From: Oscillospiraceae bacterium
GTDB lineage: Bacteria > Bacillota > Clostridia > Oscillospirales > Acutalibacteraceae
Assembly (NCBI GenBank): GCA_902797915.1
Contig: CADBUK010000069.1
Location: 1-22,656 of the forward strand
Reading direction: 5' to 3'
DNA length: 22,656 bases
In this document: positions 5,789 through 14,529 of the stretch, one piece after another
Position numbering within the stretch: position 1 is the first letter of the stretch
How the letters are laid out: every line of letters begins with the position of its first letter
Position numbers and translations under genes: made by a program
The notes under the pieces: generated by a model
Told to the model about the DNA's origin: nothing
The model's database searches: none
Seen by the model: the letters and a program-made list of their open reading frames with translations, nothing else

Positions 5789-7294
5789 ATGGAAAGACTT
5801 AAGTATTTTGTTAACGGCGAATTCAAAGACTCCAAAACAGAGGTTTGGTATGACCTTCATAACCCGTCAACGGGCGAAATCACGGGTCAGGCTCCCTGCT
5901 GCACAAATGAAGAGGTGCTTGAGGCAATTGCTGCCGCTAAGGCTGCTTACCCCGCATGGAGAAACACTCCCGCAAGAAAGAGAGCGCAGATTCTCTTTAA
6001 CCTCCGCCAGCTGCTTGTTGACCATATGGACGAGCTTACAATGCTTGTTTGTGAGGAAAACGGCAAAACCTGGAGCGAGGCTGCAGGCGACGTAGGTAAG
6101 GCTCAGGAAGGCACAGAGCTTGCTATTCAGGCTCCGTCACTTATGATGGGCGAAAGCCTTATGGACGCTTCAACAGGCTTTGATACTGTTAAGTACCGCG
6201 AGCCTCTGGGCGTATTTGCAGGCATTGTTCCCGTTAACTTCCCCGCAATGATTCCGTTTGGCTGGATGGCTCCCGTTTGCGTTGCTTGCGGTAATACAAT
6301 GGTGCTTAAGGCTGCTTCTCTTACCCCGAGAACCGCTATGAGAATCGGCGAGCTTTACAAGGAAGCAGGTATTCCCGACGGTGTTATTAATATTGTTACC
6401 TGCTCAAGAAATGAGATTAACACAATCCTTGAGCATCCCGACGTAAAGGGCATTACCTTTGTTGGCTCAACTCCCGTTGGCTTAAAGATTTACGAAAAGG
6501 CTGCCGCTAACGGCAAGCGTTGTCAGGCTCTTTGCCAGGCTAAGAACCACGCCCTCATTCTTGAGGACTGCGCGCTTGAGAGAACCGTTGCAGGCGTTAT
6601 CAACTCCGCATTCGGCTGTGCAGGTCAGAGATGTATGGCTCTTTCCTGTGTTGTTGTTCAGGAAAGCATTGCAGACAAGTTTGTTGCAGAGCTTAAAAAG
6701 CAGATTCAGTCCGTAAACTGCGGTCCTGCCTGGGACAAGAGCACACGCCTCGGCCCGATTACATACGAAAAGCATTACAAGGAAGTTCTTGCCGATATTC
6801 AGAAGGGTATCGACGAGGGTGCAGAGCTTGTTGTTGACGGACGTAACCCCGAAGTACCTGCAGGTTATGAAAACGGCTACTTTGTAGGCGCAACCGTATT
6901 TGACAAGGTTACTCCCGAAATGACAATCGGCGACGAGGAAGTTTTCGGCCCCGTGCTTTGCATTAAGAGAGTTAAGGACTTTGACGAGGGTCTTGCACTT
7001 ATGAACGCTAACCCGTATGCAAACGGCTCGGTTATTTACACCCAGAGCGGTTACTATGCACGCCAGTTTGCAAGATACACTGACGGCGGTCAGGTTGGTA
7101 TCAACGTTGGTATTCCCGTACCCGTTGGCTACGTTCCTTTCAGCGGTCACAAGCAGAGCTTCTTCGGCGACCTTCACTGCCTCGGCAAAGACGCATACCG
7201 TTTCTTCACAGAAAGCAAATCAGTTACTCAGCACTGGTTTGACGAGGAGGAAATGAAGGCAAAAGAGGTTGACACCTGGGACGGTCTTCTTTAA
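5789..7294 (+). CDS. iolA: CoA-acylating (methyl)malonate-semialdehyde dehydrogenase, MmsA/IolA type
   Basis: This 501-aa aldehyde dehydrogenase belongs to the CoA-acylating branch. The reaction is malonate or methylmalonate semialdehyde plus CoA and NAD+ to acetyl-CoA or propionyl-CoA plus CO2 and NADH. The catalytic cysteine is Cys282 in CAGQRCMALS. The segment CQAKNHALILEDC replaces the ELGGK motif of ordinary aldehyde dehydrogenases and is diagnostic of this branch. The nucleotide-binding strand ITFVGSTPVG and the C-terminal PVPVGYVPFSGHK segment are intact. The start is ATG 5789, behind AGAAAGG (5771-5777). An open frame back to 5690 runs through the promoter and is rejected. The gene has its own promoter and terminator and is monocistronic. 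Because iolD and iolE lie at the other end of the window, a role as the last step of myo-inositol breakdown is likely; a role in valine or beta-alanine metabolism is possible. Confidence 0.9.
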   Translation: MERLKYFVNGEFKDSKTEVWYDLHNPSTGEITGQAPCCTNEEVLEAIAAAKAAYPAWRNTPARKRAQILFNLRQLLVDHMDELTMLVCEENGKTWSEAAGDVGKAQEGTELAIQAPSLMMGESLMDASTGFDTVKYREPLGVFAGIVPVNFPAMIPFGWMAPVCVACGNTMVLKAASLTPRTAMRIGELYKEAGIPDGVINIVTCSRNEINTILEHPDVKGITFVGSTPVGLKIYEKAAANGKRCQALCQAKNHALILEDCALERTVAGVINSAFGCAGQRCMALSCVVVQESIADKFVAELKKQIQSVNCGPAWDKSTRLGPITYEKHYKEVLADIQKGIDEGAELVVDGRNPEVPAGYENGYFVGATVFDKVTPEMTIGDEEVFGPVLCIKRVKDFDEGLALMNANPYANGSVIYTQSGYYARQFARYTDGGQVGINVGIPVPVGYVPFSGHKQSFFGDLHCLGKDAYRFFTESKSVTQHWFDEEEMKAKEVDTWDGLL

Positions 7295-7314
7295 TTAAAA
7301 CACATATTTACAGC

Positions 7315-7345
7315 GGGACGCCGAGGTCGGCGTCCCCTACTTTTT
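7315..7345 (+). terminator. Terminator of the mmsA/iolA-type gene
   Basis: A perfect GC-rich 10-bp stem (GGGACGCCGA 7315-7324, TCGGCGTCCC 7327-7336) is followed by CTACTTTTTATTT. The position, 20 bp past the stop codon, and the T-run support intrinsic termination. Confidence 0.85.
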
Positions 7346-7354
7346 ATTTAATAC

Positions 7355-7383
7355 TTGAAACATATTAATATTTGTGTTAGAAT
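7355..7383 (+). promoter_or_regulatory. Promoter of the yebC gene
   Basis: TTGAAA (7355-7360) and TAGAAT (7378-7383) are spaced by 17 bp, about 30 bp ahead of the yebC start codon and directly after the preceding terminator. Confidence 0.65.
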
Positions 7384-7413
7384 TATTGCAGATTTTTTCA
7401 AGGAGATGTTTAA

Positions 7414-8157
7414 ATGAGCGGACATTCAAAATGGAGCACCATTAAAAGAAAGAAGGGTGCAAACGACGCGGCAAGGGCTAAGATATTTACAAAAATCGGC
7501 AGAGAGCTTGCAGTTGCGGTTAAAAACGGCGGTCCCGACCCAAGCGTTAACACGAGGCTGAAGGACGTTATTGCAAAGGCAAAGCAGAACAACGTGCCGA
7601 ACGACAATATAGAAAGAATGTTAAAGAAGGCTGCTGGCGATAACGGCGGCGCAGATTACGAGGAAATCATTTACGAGGGCTACGGTCCGAGCGGCGTTGC
7701 GGTAATCGTTGAGGCACTTACGGACAACAGAAACCGCACCGCAGGTGAGGTTCGCCACTACTTTGACAAGGCGGGCGGAAATATGGGCACGTCGGGCTCC
7801 GTTACCTTTATGTTCAGCCGCGAGGGCGTTATCCTGATTGAAAAGGAGGACACCGACGAGGACGCGCTTATGATGGACGCGCTTGACGCAGGCGCAACGG
7901 ATTTCATTACGGACGACGAGGACGTTTTTGAAATCCGCACCGAAGCAAACGACGTCGGCGCAATCCGCGAGGATTTAGAGGCAAAGGGCTACACAATCGT
8001 TTCAAGCGACCCCGCGTATATCCCCTCCACCTACACACGCCTTGAAAACCCCGACGATATGATGAAGATGAGCCGAATGATTGATATGTTTGAAGAAAAC
8101 GACGACGTTCAGGCAATCTGGCACAACTGGGAAAACGAGGACGAATACGAAGGATAA
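7414..8157 (+). CDS. yebC: YebC/PmpR family DNA-binding regulator
   Basis: This 247-aa protein carries the full YebC/TACO1 signature: it starts MSGHSKWSTIKRKKGANDAARA, followed by NTRLKDVIAKAKQNNVPNDNIER and the acidic second and third domains with YEGYGPSGVAVIVE and GNMGTSGSVTFMF. Family members act as transcriptional regulators or help ribosomes through difficult peptide stretches; which applies here cannot be told from sequence. The start is clear, with AGGAG at 7401-7405 and 8 bp spacing. Length is normal and nothing is missing. The gene is monocistronic, flanked by its own promoter and a shared bidirectional terminator. It is a housekeeping gene with no functional link to its neighbours that I can see. 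Confidence 0.96.
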   Translation: MSGHSKWSTIKRKKGANDAARAKIFTKIGRELAVAVKNGGPDPSVNTRLKDVIAKAKQNNVPNDNIERMLKKAAGDNGGADYEEIIYEGYGPSGVAVIVEALTDNRNRTAGEVRHYFDKAGGNMGTSGSVTFMFSREGVILIEKEDTDEDALMMDALDAGATDFITDDEDVFEIRTEANDVGAIREDLEAKGYTIVSSDPAYIPSTYTRLENPDDMMKMSRMIDMFEENDDVQAIWHNWENEDEYEG

Positions 8158-8200
8158 AGTATTATTTGAGCTGCTTACCTTAAAATCAGTTATTATAAAA

Positions 8201-8230
8201 AAACCGCTCTGCTGTGGTGCAGAGCGGTTT
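8201..8230. terminator. Bidirectional terminator between yebC and the ABC ATPase gene
   Basis: A perfect 12-bp stem (AAACCGCTCTGC 8201-8212, GCAGAGCGGTTT 8219-8230) closes a 6-nt loop. Minus-strand transcripts leave the stem into seven T in a row; plus-strand transcripts meet TTTATGTTTT. Confidence 0.88.
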
Positions 8231-8235
8231 ATGTT

Positions 8236-9102
8236 TTATTCTTTGGGTTCTGTTTGTGTTTCCTCTTTGGTGTCTTTACTGTCGGTAGCAGGCTTTTCGG
8301 CAATAACTTTTTTGAGGATTTCCTTTTCCTCCTGTGCCGCCTTTTTCTTGTTGTCTTTCTGACCCGCGGTCATTTCCTCATAAATTGCGGCAACCTCGTT
8401 TACGTCGCCGTGGGCAATCATTTCGCCGTGGTTTAGAAGAATTGCCGTATCGCAGATAGCTTTAACCTGGTCAATGCTGTGAGAAACGAAGAGCACGGTT
8501 ACGCCCTTTTCAAAGAGGGACTGAACCTTTTTAAGACTCTTTGTTCTGAACTTAGCGTCGCCTACGGAAAGCACCTCGTCAAGAATAAGCACGTCAGGTT
8601 CAACCGCGGTTGCAATTGAGAAGCCGAGCCTTGCCTTCATACCCGAGGAATAGTTTTTAAGCGGAACGTTAATGAAATGCCCGAGCTCAGAGAACTCAAC
8701 AATTTCATCATACTTTGACTGAATATATTCCCTTGAATAGCCAAGAATTGCGCCGTAAAGGAAAATGTTTTCCTTGCCCGAATAGTTAGGGTCAAAGCCA
8801 GCGCCAAGCTCAAGCAAAGGCGCAATAACGCCCGTTTTTTCAACCTTGCCGCTTGTGGGCTTATAAACGCCTACAATGGTTTTGAGCAGCGTACTTTTAC
8901 CCGCGCCGTTAAAGCCGAGAATTGCAAGATGCTCGCCCTTTTTTACGTCAAAGGAAATGTCTTTAAGCGCGTCAAAGGTTTTGTATTCAAGCTTATGAGT
9001 AAGAAGCTTTATTGCGTATTCTTTAAGATTATCAACCTTTTCTTTGTTAAGGTTGAAGGACATTGTTACATTTTGAACGGAAATTGCAACATCATCTTTC
9101 AT
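8236..9102 (-). CDS. Wzt/TagH-like ABC ATPase for surface polysaccharide export
   Basis: This 288-aa protein is a single ABC ATPase domain of the polysaccharide or teichoic acid exporter branch. Walker A is GFNGAGKST (63-71), the ABC signature YSSGM (151-155), Walker B VLILDE (171-176), the switch histidine H208. The segment LLELGAGFDPNYSGKENIFLYGAILG (96-121) is typical of Wzt, TagH and RfbE proteins. The last 42 residues are a low-complexity, highly charged tail (Lys/Glu/Thr) in place of a sugar-binding domain. Such ATPases need a TagG/Wzm permease, normally the adjacent gene, and none is present in this window. The start ATG has GAGG 8 bp upstream. It lies 56 bp after ilvD on the same strand and may be read from the greA operon. 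The ATPase class is secure; the exported glycan is unknown. Confidence 0.88.
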   Translation of the reverse strand: MKDDVAISVQNVTMSFNLNKEKVDNLKEYAIKLLTHKLEYKTFDALKDISFDVKKGEHLAILGFNGAGKSTLLKTIVGVYKPTSGKVEKTGVIAPLLELGAGFDPNYSGKENIFLYGAILGYSREYIQSKYDEIVEFSELGHFINVPLKNYSSGMKARLGFSIATAVEPDVLILDEVLSVGDAKFRTKSLKKVQSLFEKGVTVLFVSHSIDQVKAICDTAILLNHGEMIAHGDVNEVAAIYEEMTAGQKDNKKKAAQEEKEILKKVIAEKPATDSKDTKEETQTEPKE

Positions 9103-9123
9103 AATATCGTCCTCATTTTCGGG

Positions 9124-9143
9124 TTAACACCCGTTAGTGTTAA
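9124..9143. repeat. Short inverted repeat upstream of the ABC ATPase gene
   Basis: TTAACAC and GTGTTAA form perfect 7-bp arms around 6 nt (CCGTTA), within the 56-bp gap between ilvD and the ATPase gene. No T-run follows on the minus strand, so it is not an obvious terminator. It could be an operator or a weak RNA hairpin. Confidence 0.4.
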
Positions 9144-9158
9144 TATTCCTACAAATGA

Positions 9159-10820
9159 TTAATCCTCAAATACAGCGCCCTTTGAGCCGCTCTGAACATG
9201 CTGAGCATATCTCTTGAGGTAACCTGTAAGCTCCTGAACGGGAGGCTGCCACTTTGCTTTTCTTTCGGCAAGCACCTCGTCCGAAACGTTTACGCGAAGC
9301 ACTCTTGCAGGGATGTCAATTTCAATCTCATCCCCGTCTTCAACAAGGGCAATTGTGCCGCCCTCTGCAGCCTCGGGGCTTACGTGGCCGATTGAAGCGC
9401 CGCGTGTTGCGCCGCTGAAACGGCCGTCGGTAAGAAGCGCAACCGATGAGCCGAGACCCATACCGATAATTGCGGAGGTCGGGGAAAGCATTTCTCTCAT
9501 ACCCGGGCCGCCCTTAGGACCTTCGTAGCGGATAACAACAACGTCGCCCGCAACAACCTTACCGCCCGTAATAGCGGCAATCGCGTCCTCCTCGCTGTCA
9601 TAGCACTTTGCAGGACCCTTATGCTGCATCATTTCGGGAGCAACCGCGCCCTTCTTAACAACAGCGCCGTCCTCAGCAAGATTGCCTGTAAGAACGGCAA
9701 TACCGCCGTCTGCCGAGAAGGGATTATCAAGCTTGCGGATAATGTCGCCGTCAGCGTCGGGAGCTTTGTCAATCCTTTCCTGAACGGTGCCGCTTACGGT
9801 AAGCGCGTCGGTATTAATCATACCGCCCTTTGAAAGCTCCTTCATTACGGAGGAAATTCCGCCGACATCGTTGAGGTCTGTAATAAACACTGACGAAGCG
9901 GGATTAAGCTTGCAAATCTGCGGAGTTTTTCTGCCGTAACCGTCAAGCTCGGCAAGGTTAATATCGTGGCCTGCCGCGTGAGCGATAGCGGTTAAATGAA
10001 GAATTGTATTTGTTGAGCAGCCGATAGCCATATCGGTTCTCATAGCGTTTTCAATCGCCTTTTCGGTAATAATATCCGAAGGCTTAATATCGTTTTCAAG
10101 CAGGTACATAACCCTTTCGCCCGCCATCTTTGCAAGGCGGAGACGCGCACTCATAACGGCGGGGATTGTGCCTGAGCCCGGAAGCGACATACCGATTGTT
10201 TCGGTAAGGCAGTTCATTGAATTTGCGGTGTACATACCCGAGCATGAGCCGCAGGTGGGGCAAGCGGTAAACGCGCAGGATTCAAGATTTTCATCGCTCA
10301 TCTTACCTACCGCATTTGCGCCTACATATTCAAACTGCTCGGAAAGACCGATGCAGTTCTTTGTTTCCGTGCTTTTACCGGGAAGCATAGGACCGCCGCT
10401 GATAAAGATTGACGGAAGATTGAGCCTGCAGGCAGCAAGAAGCATACCAGGAACAATTTTATCGCAGTTGGGAATGAACACAACGGCGTCAAGAGGATGC
10501 GCAGTGAGCATAACCTCAATTGAATCTGCAATAAGCTCGCGTGAGCAGAGAGAATATTTCATTCCCCTGTGGTTCATAGCAATACCGTCGCAAACGCCGA
10601 TGGTGTTAAACTCAAACGGAACGCCGCCTGCATTGCGGATGCCCGCTTTAACCTGCTCTGCAATTTTATCAAGATGCATATGACCCGGAATATAATCGCT
10701 CTTTGAGTTAACAACGGCGATAAACGGTCTTTTCATTTCGAGTTCATCAATACCGAGAGCTCGCAAGAGAGAACGGTGCGGAGCGCGTGACGGCCCCTTT
10801 TTGATTAAATCTGAACGCAT
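9159..10820 (-). CDS. ilvD: Dihydroxy-acid dehydratase
   Basis: This 553-aa enzyme converts 2,3-dihydroxy-3-methylbutanoate and its valerate homologue to the 2-oxo acids that lead to valine, leucine and isoleucine. The iron-sulfur region shows PNCDK (Cys119) and [19 protein letters not shown] (from Cys187). The first cluster-type position reads YIPGHMHL, as in the E. coli and B. subtilis enzymes, and lacks the cysteine found there in plant-type [2Fe-2S] enzymes, so an oxygen-sensitive cluster is likely. C-terminal landmarks are [18 protein letters not shown] and [19 protein letters not shown]. The ATG at 10820 has GGAGATG 5 bp upstream. It starts 19 bp after lysS, with no terminator between, so it is probably co-transcribed with greA and lysS. 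No other ilv or leu genes are in the window. Confidence 0.96.
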   Translation of the reverse strand: MRSDLIKKGPSRAPHRSLLRALGIDELEMKRPFIAVVNSKSDYIPGHMHLDKIAEQVKAGIRNAGGVPFEFNTIGVCDGIAMNHRGMKYSLCSRELIADSIEVMLTAHPLDAVVFIPNCDKIVPGMLLAACRLNLPSIFISGGPMLPGKSTETKNCIGLSEQFEYVGANAVGKMSDENLESCAFTACPTCGSCSGMYTANSMNCLTETIGMSLPGSGTIPAVMSARLRLAKMAGERVMYLLENDIKPSDIITEKAIENAMRTDMAIGCSTNTILHLTAIAHAAGHDINLAELDGYGRKTPQICKLNPASSVFITDLNDVGGISSVMKELSKGGMINTDALTVSGTVQERIDKAPDADGDIIRKLDNPFSADGGIAVLTGNLAEDGAVVKKGAVAPEMMQHKGPAKCYDSEEDAIAAITGGKVVAGDVVVIRYEGPKGGPGMREMLSPTSAIIGMGLGSSVALLTDGRFSGATRGASIGHVSPEAAEGGTIALVEDGDEIEIDIPARVLRVNVSDEVLAERKAKWQPPVQELTGYLKRYAQHVQSGSKGAVFED

Positions 10821-10839
10821 AATTACATCTCCAAAATAA

Positions 10840-12675
10840 TTAGTTATTTAACGGTTTCATAGTCGGGAACAGCAGCACGTCGCGGATTGAATAGCTGTCC
10901 GTAAGCAGCATAACAAGCCTGTCAATACCTATTCCCAAACCGCCTGTTGGGGGCATACCGTATTCAAGCGCTGTAACGAAATCGTGGTCAATCATATTAG
11001 CCTCGTCGTCGCCCGCCTCGCGCAGCTTCATCTGAGCTTCAAATCTGCCCATCTGGTCTATCGGGTCGTTAAGCTCCGAATAAGCGTTGCCGTACTCGCC
11101 GCCGAGAATGAAAAGCTCAAAACGCTCCGTAAGAGCGGGGCAATCGGGCTTTCTCTTAGTAAGCGGAGAAACCTCAACGGGATAATCCATAATAAAGGTT
11201 GGCTGAATAAGATTTTCCTCAACAAACTCCTCAAAGAAGGAATTAAGAACATCGCCCCAGGTTTCCTTGCCCGGCGCAACCTCAATTTCCTTTTCCTTTG
11301 CAAGAGCAACAGCCTTTTCGTTATCGCCCATAAACCCGTTAAAGTCAATGCCCGTAAATTTCTTTACGGCGTCAACCATAGTGAGCCTTGCAAACGGAGT
11401 TTCCAAATCAATCTGAGTGCCGTTAAACGTGATCTGCAGGCTGTCGCAAACCTCTGTTGCGGCGTTGCGGATAATGTTTTCGGCAATATCCATCATACCG
11501 TGGTAATCGGTAAACGCCTGATAAAGCTCAATACAGGTGAACTCGGGGTTGTGGCGAACGTCCATACCTTCGTTGCGGAAATTCCTGCCGATTTCATAAA
11601 CGCGCTCCATACCGCCTACGATAAGCCTTTTAAGATAGAGCTCCGTTGCAATGCGGAGATACATATCCATATCAAGCGTATTGTGATGAGTAATGAACGG
11701 TCTTGCGGCAGCGCCGCCTGCAATTGTATTTAAAATAGGAGTTTCAACCTCAATAAAGCCGAGGTTGTCAAGGTAGCTTCTGATTGAGCTGATAATCCTT
11801 GAACGCTTGATGAAGGTATCCTTAACGTCGGGATTCATTATCATATCAAGATAACGTTTTCTGTATCTTGTATCCGTATCCGTCAAGCCGTGGAATTTTT
11901 CGGGAAGCGGAAGCAAAGACTTTGAAAGCAGACGGATTTGCTGTGCGTGCACCGAAATTTCGCCCATTCTGGTTTTGAACACAAAGCCCTGAACCTCAAC
12001 TATATCGCCGATATCCCACTTTTTAAACTCCGCGAAGGCTTCCTCGCCGATGTCGTTCATACGGACGTAAACCTGAATTCTGCCGTTCCTGTCCTGAACG
12101 TCGATGAAATTAGCCTTGCCCATATCGCGACGGCTCATAATCCTGCCGCAGATTGTAACCTCGGAATTTTCAAGCGTTTCAAAGTTATTCTTAATTTCGT
12201 CGCTCTTATGAGTCTGGGTTGCCGTTGTGATTTCAAACGGATCCCTGCCCTGCTTCTGCAGCTCGCGCAGCTTGTCAATCCTGATTTGCTTTAACTCGTT
12301 TTCGGAAAGTACAACCTCTGCCACAGCCATAGGCGCGGCGTTAGCGTTATTGCCGATAAAAGCAATGCTGTCCAGCGCTTCCTGCTCGGAAGCGGCAGTG
12401 CCCGTGCAGGCAACCGCACCCGTCTGCAGAAAAAGAGTGTATTTAATTTTATCGCCGTCAGCCTCAACAAGATACTTGGGATTTGTTTTTTCCTCATCGT
12501 TCTGAAGGGTGTTCTGAACTTTCATTCTGCTGTTTTTCTTAACAGCCTTTACGCCCCTTTTGCAGTCATCCTCTTTTTCAAAAACAGGAGAAACGGCGTA
12601 AACCTTTTCATCGTCCTTAAACTCAAATGAAAAGCTGCCGTCAGGTGCATTTGTAATTTCAAACTTTCCTGCCAT
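10840..12675 (-). CDS. lysS: Lysyl-tRNA synthetase with N-terminal tandem DUF1508 (YegP-like) extension
   Basis: This 611-aa protein is a class II lysyl-tRNA synthetase with about 115 extra residues at its N-terminus. The enzyme part starts near residue 119 ([17 protein letters not shown]). The anticodon-binding OB fold runs about 171-250, motif 2 is [20 protein letters not shown] (364-383), and motif 3 GLGIGIDRL lies close to the C-terminus. Residues 3-48 ([17 protein letters not shown], ending GVKAVKKNS) match the DUF1508/YegP repeat closely. Residues 66-112 look like a second, diverged copy. The start ATG 12675 has AGAGGT upstream, whereas the internal Met116 has no ribosome site, so the fusion is expected to be translated. 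The gene follows greA by 19 bp, a common pairing in Firmicutes. Aminoacylation is secure; the role of the extension is unknown. Confidence 0.95.
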   Translation of the reverse strand: MAGKFEITNAPDGSFSFEFKDDEKVYAVSPVFEKEDDCKRGVKAVKKNSRMKVQNTLQNDEEKTNPKYLVEADGDKIKYTLFLQTGAVACTGTAASEQEALDSIAFIGNNANAAPMAVAEVVLSENELKQIRIDKLRELQKQGRDPFEITTATQTHKSDEIKNNFETLENSEVTICGRIMSRRDMGKANFIDVQDRNGRIQVYVRMNDIGEEAFAEFKKWDIGDIVEVQGFVFKTRMGEISVHAQQIRLLSKSLLPLPEKFHGLTDTDTRYRKRYLDMIMNPDVKDTFIKRSRIISSIRSYLDNLGFIEVETPILNTIAGGAAARPFITHHNTLDMDMYLRIATELYLKRLIVGGMERVYEIGRNFRNEGMDVRHNPEFTCIELYQAFTDYHGMMDIAENIIRNAATEVCDSLQITFNGTQIDLETPFARLTMVDAVKKFTGIDFNGFMGDNEKAVALAKEKEIEVAPGKETWGDVLNSFFEEFVEENLIQPTFIMDYPVEVSPLTKRKPDCPALTERFELFILGGEYGNAYSELNDPIDQMGRFEAQMKLREAGDDEANMIDHDFVTALEYGMPPTGGLGIGIDRLVMLLTDSYSIRDVLLFPTMKPLNN

Positions 12676-12694
12676 AGTTTACCTCTGAAAATAA

Positions 12695-13165
12695 TTAGTT
12701 GCCGATTGATAAGATTTCAAATTCAAGATTGCCGATTGGAGCTTCAACAACAACGGTTGCGCCGATTTTGGAGCCCATAAGCGCTTTGCCCACGGGGCTT
12801 TCGTCCGAAATCTTGCCCTCGGAGGGATTAGACTGCGCAAAGCCGACAATCTCATAAGTGGATTCAACGCCGTCGGAAAGGCGCTTAACGGTTACGATTG
12901 AGCCCATTGAAACCGCGTCCTTATCAGCAGTTTCAACAATCTCTGCGTGGTCAAGCTGATACTCAAGCTCGGTAATACGAGCCTCGATTTTAGCCTGCTC
13001 TGATTTAGCCTCGTCATATTCGCTGTTTTCGGAAAGGTCGCCGTAAGAACGTGCAACTTTAAGTTTTTCCGCAATATCAATTCTGCCTTCTGTTTTAAGG
13101 TATTCCAGCTCTCTTTCCAGCTCTGCCTTACCGGCTGCCGTCATTTTAAAAGTTTTTGCTGCCAT
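12695..13165 (-). CDS. greA: Transcript cleavage/elongation factor GreA
   Basis: This 156-aa protein is the GreA factor that enters the RNA polymerase secondary channel and stimulates cleavage of backtracked transcripts. Residues 1-75 form the antiparallel coiled coil, with GKAELERELEYLKTE and the tip region RSYGDLSENSEYDEAKSEQ. This tip carries the conserved acidic residues that coordinate magnesium. Residues 80-156 form the FKBP-like domain, ending in SPVGKALMGSKIGATVVVEA. Length and motifs are standard. The ATG has AAAGGAG upstream and the gene sits directly behind a strong promoter. It is the first gene of greA-lysS-ilvD. Confidence 0.97.
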   Translation of the reverse strand: MAAKTFKMTAAGKAELERELEYLKTEGRIDIAEKLKVARSYGDLSENSEYDEAKSEQAKIEARITELEYQLDHAEIVETADKDAVSMGSIVTVKRLSDGVESTYEIVGFAQSNPSEGKISDESPVGKALMGSKIGATVVVEAPIGNLEFEILSIGN

Positions 13166-13211
13166 AAAGATAACTCCTTTAAATTAAAATTACATATAAT
13201 TTAACTCAATA

Positions 13212-13240
13212 ATTATATATTATAATAAAAGCAAAGTCAA
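13212..13240 (-). promoter_or_regulatory. Promoter of the greA-lysS-ilvD operon
   Basis: On the minus strand TTGACT (13240-13235) and perfect TATAAT (13217-13212) are spaced by 17 bp, about 45 bp ahead of the greA start, in a very AT-rich stretch. It lies just beyond the terminator of the lysC operon. The leader is too short for a T-box or a lysine riboswitch. Confidence 0.8.
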
Positions 13241-13256
13241 GATAAATAAAAAAATC

Positions 13257-13278
13257 GGGAGGGCGTAAACGCCCTCCC
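13257..13278 (-). terminator. Terminator of the ACT-hom-lysC operon
   Basis: A perfect 10-bp GC-rich stem (GGGAGGGCGT 13257-13266, ACGCCCTCCC 13269-13278) is followed on the minus strand by GATTTTTTTATTT. It lies 21 bp after the lysC stop codon. Confidence 0.92.
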
Positions 13279-13299
13279 CTGTAAAATATTCAATTCAGA

Positions 13300-14508
13300 T
13301 TAGTCATTCGGCAGGAATGCGTTGTGAACGGCGTTAACAGCGCGGTTTGCCTCATTCTCGTCGATAATAACGGAAATTTTGATTTCAGAGGTTGAAATCA
13401 TCTGAATATTAATATTCTGCTCATAGAGCGCCTCAAACATTTTTGAAGCGGTGCCCGGGTGTGATTCCATACCCGCGCCTACGATTGAAACCTTTGCAAC
13501 GTCGGTCTTGCACTTAATTTCCTTATCCTCAAGAGCGGGAAGCTCGCGGATAGCGTCAACGGCAACAGGTCCGTTTTCCTTGGAAACCGTAAAGGTAACG
13601 TCCTTTGTACCCGTTCTGCCGACGGACTGCAGGATAATATCAACGTTAATATTCTTAGAAGCAAGCTTTGAGAAAATTCTGAACGCAACGCCCGGATTAT
13701 CGTCAACACCGACAACCGAAATAAGAGCAACGTCCGTATCCTTAGTTACACCTCTGATAAGCATTTTTTCCATTTTAATCTTCTCCTTAACAATTGTTCC
13801 CGGAACGGGATTTAATGATGAGAGCACTTCAAGCTCAACAGAATATTTTTTAGCCATTTCAACCGAACGGTTATTAAGCACCTGTGCGCCGAGGGTTGCA
13901 AGCTCAAGCATTTCGTCATAAGTAATTTCGTCAAGCTTCTGCGCGCCCTCAACTTTACGCGGGTCGGCAGTGTAAACACCCTCAACGTCAGTATAAATCT
14001 GGCATTTGTCTGCGTGAAGCGCAGCGGCGATTGCAACTGCGGAGGTATCCGAGCCGCCCCTGCCGAGAGTGGTTAAATCGTCATACCTGTTAATGCCCTG
14101 AAAGCCCGCAACGACTACGATATTATGCTTTGCAAGTTCAGCCTGAAGGCGATTTGTTCTGATGTTTTTAATTCTTGCAGAGCCGTAAACCGAATTTGTG
14201 TTAAAGCCTGCCTGCCAGCCTAAAAGCGAGATAACGGGAAGTCCCATTCCCTCAATTGCCATTGCAAGCAGAGAGATTGAAATCTGCTCGCCCGCCGCAA
14301 GAAGCTGGTCCATTTCTCTTGTTTTTGCGTTAGGATTAATTTCCTTTGCCTTTGCAATCAAATCATCCGTTGTATCGCCCTGAGCGGAAACTACCACTAC
14401 AACATCGTTGCCTTTTTTATAAGTGTCGGTAACAATGCGGGCAACATTCATAACTCGCTCGGCATCCGCAACTGATGAGCCGCCGAATTTCTGAACAATA
14501 AGCGCCAT
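13300..14508 (-). CDS. lysC: Aspartate kinase
   Basis: This 402-aa enzyme phosphorylates aspartate, the first step towards lysine, threonine, methionine and diaminopimelate. The N-terminal amino acid kinase domain has KFGGSSVADAERV (7-19), GFQGINRYDDLTTLGRGGSD (about 134-153) and YTDVEGVYTADPR. Two ACT domains follow from about residue 265 to the end, and include SVVGVDDNPGVAFRIFSKL and SIVGAGMESHPGTASKMFEAL, so feedback control by an end product is expected. GGAGAATATTT precedes ATG 14508. The gene is 21 bp downstream of hom and is last in the operon. Whether lysine, threonine or both inhibit it cannot be read from the sequence, though the context favours threonine-linked control. Confidence 0.95.
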   Translation of the reverse strand: MALIVQKFGGSSVADAERVMNVARIVTDTYKKGNDVVVVVSAQGDTTDDLIAKAKEINPNAKTREMDQLLAAGEQISISLLAMAIEGMGLPVISLLGWQAGFNTNSVYGSARIKNIRTNRLQAELAKHNIVVVAGFQGINRYDDLTTLGRGGSDTSAVAIAAALHADKCQIYTDVEGVYTADPRKVEGAQKLDEITYDEMLELATLGAQVLNNRSVEMAKKYSVELEVLSSLNPVPGTIVKEKIKMEKMLIRGVTKDTDVALISVVGVDDNPGVAFRIFSKLASKNINVDIILQSVGRTGTKDVTFTVSKENGPVAVDAIRELPALEDKEIKCKTDVAKVSIVGAGMESHPGTASKMFEALYEQNINIQMISTSEIKISVIIDENEANRAVNAVHNAFLPND

Positions 14509-14529
14509 AAATATTCTCCTTTAAATAGA

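Noticed and set aside
6482..7177. 231-codon minus-strand open frame inside the semialdehyde dehydrogenase gene
   Set aside because: It lies wholly antisense to a well-conserved gene, has no family-like features, and arises from that gene's codon bias.
7315..7336. GC-rich hairpin as a dispersed repeat element
   Set aside because: No second copy is present in the window; the other hairpins at 13257 and 20127 have different sequences, so it is called as a terminator only.
10984..11733. 249-codon plus-strand open frame inside lysS
   Set aside because: It is antisense to a conserved synthetase core and has no recognisable domain or ribosome site.
13166..13299. Lysine riboswitch or T-box in front of greA-lysS, or in the lysC operon
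   Set aside because: Both leaders are below 60 nt and show no multi-helix structure; the only hairpin here is the lysC operon terminator.
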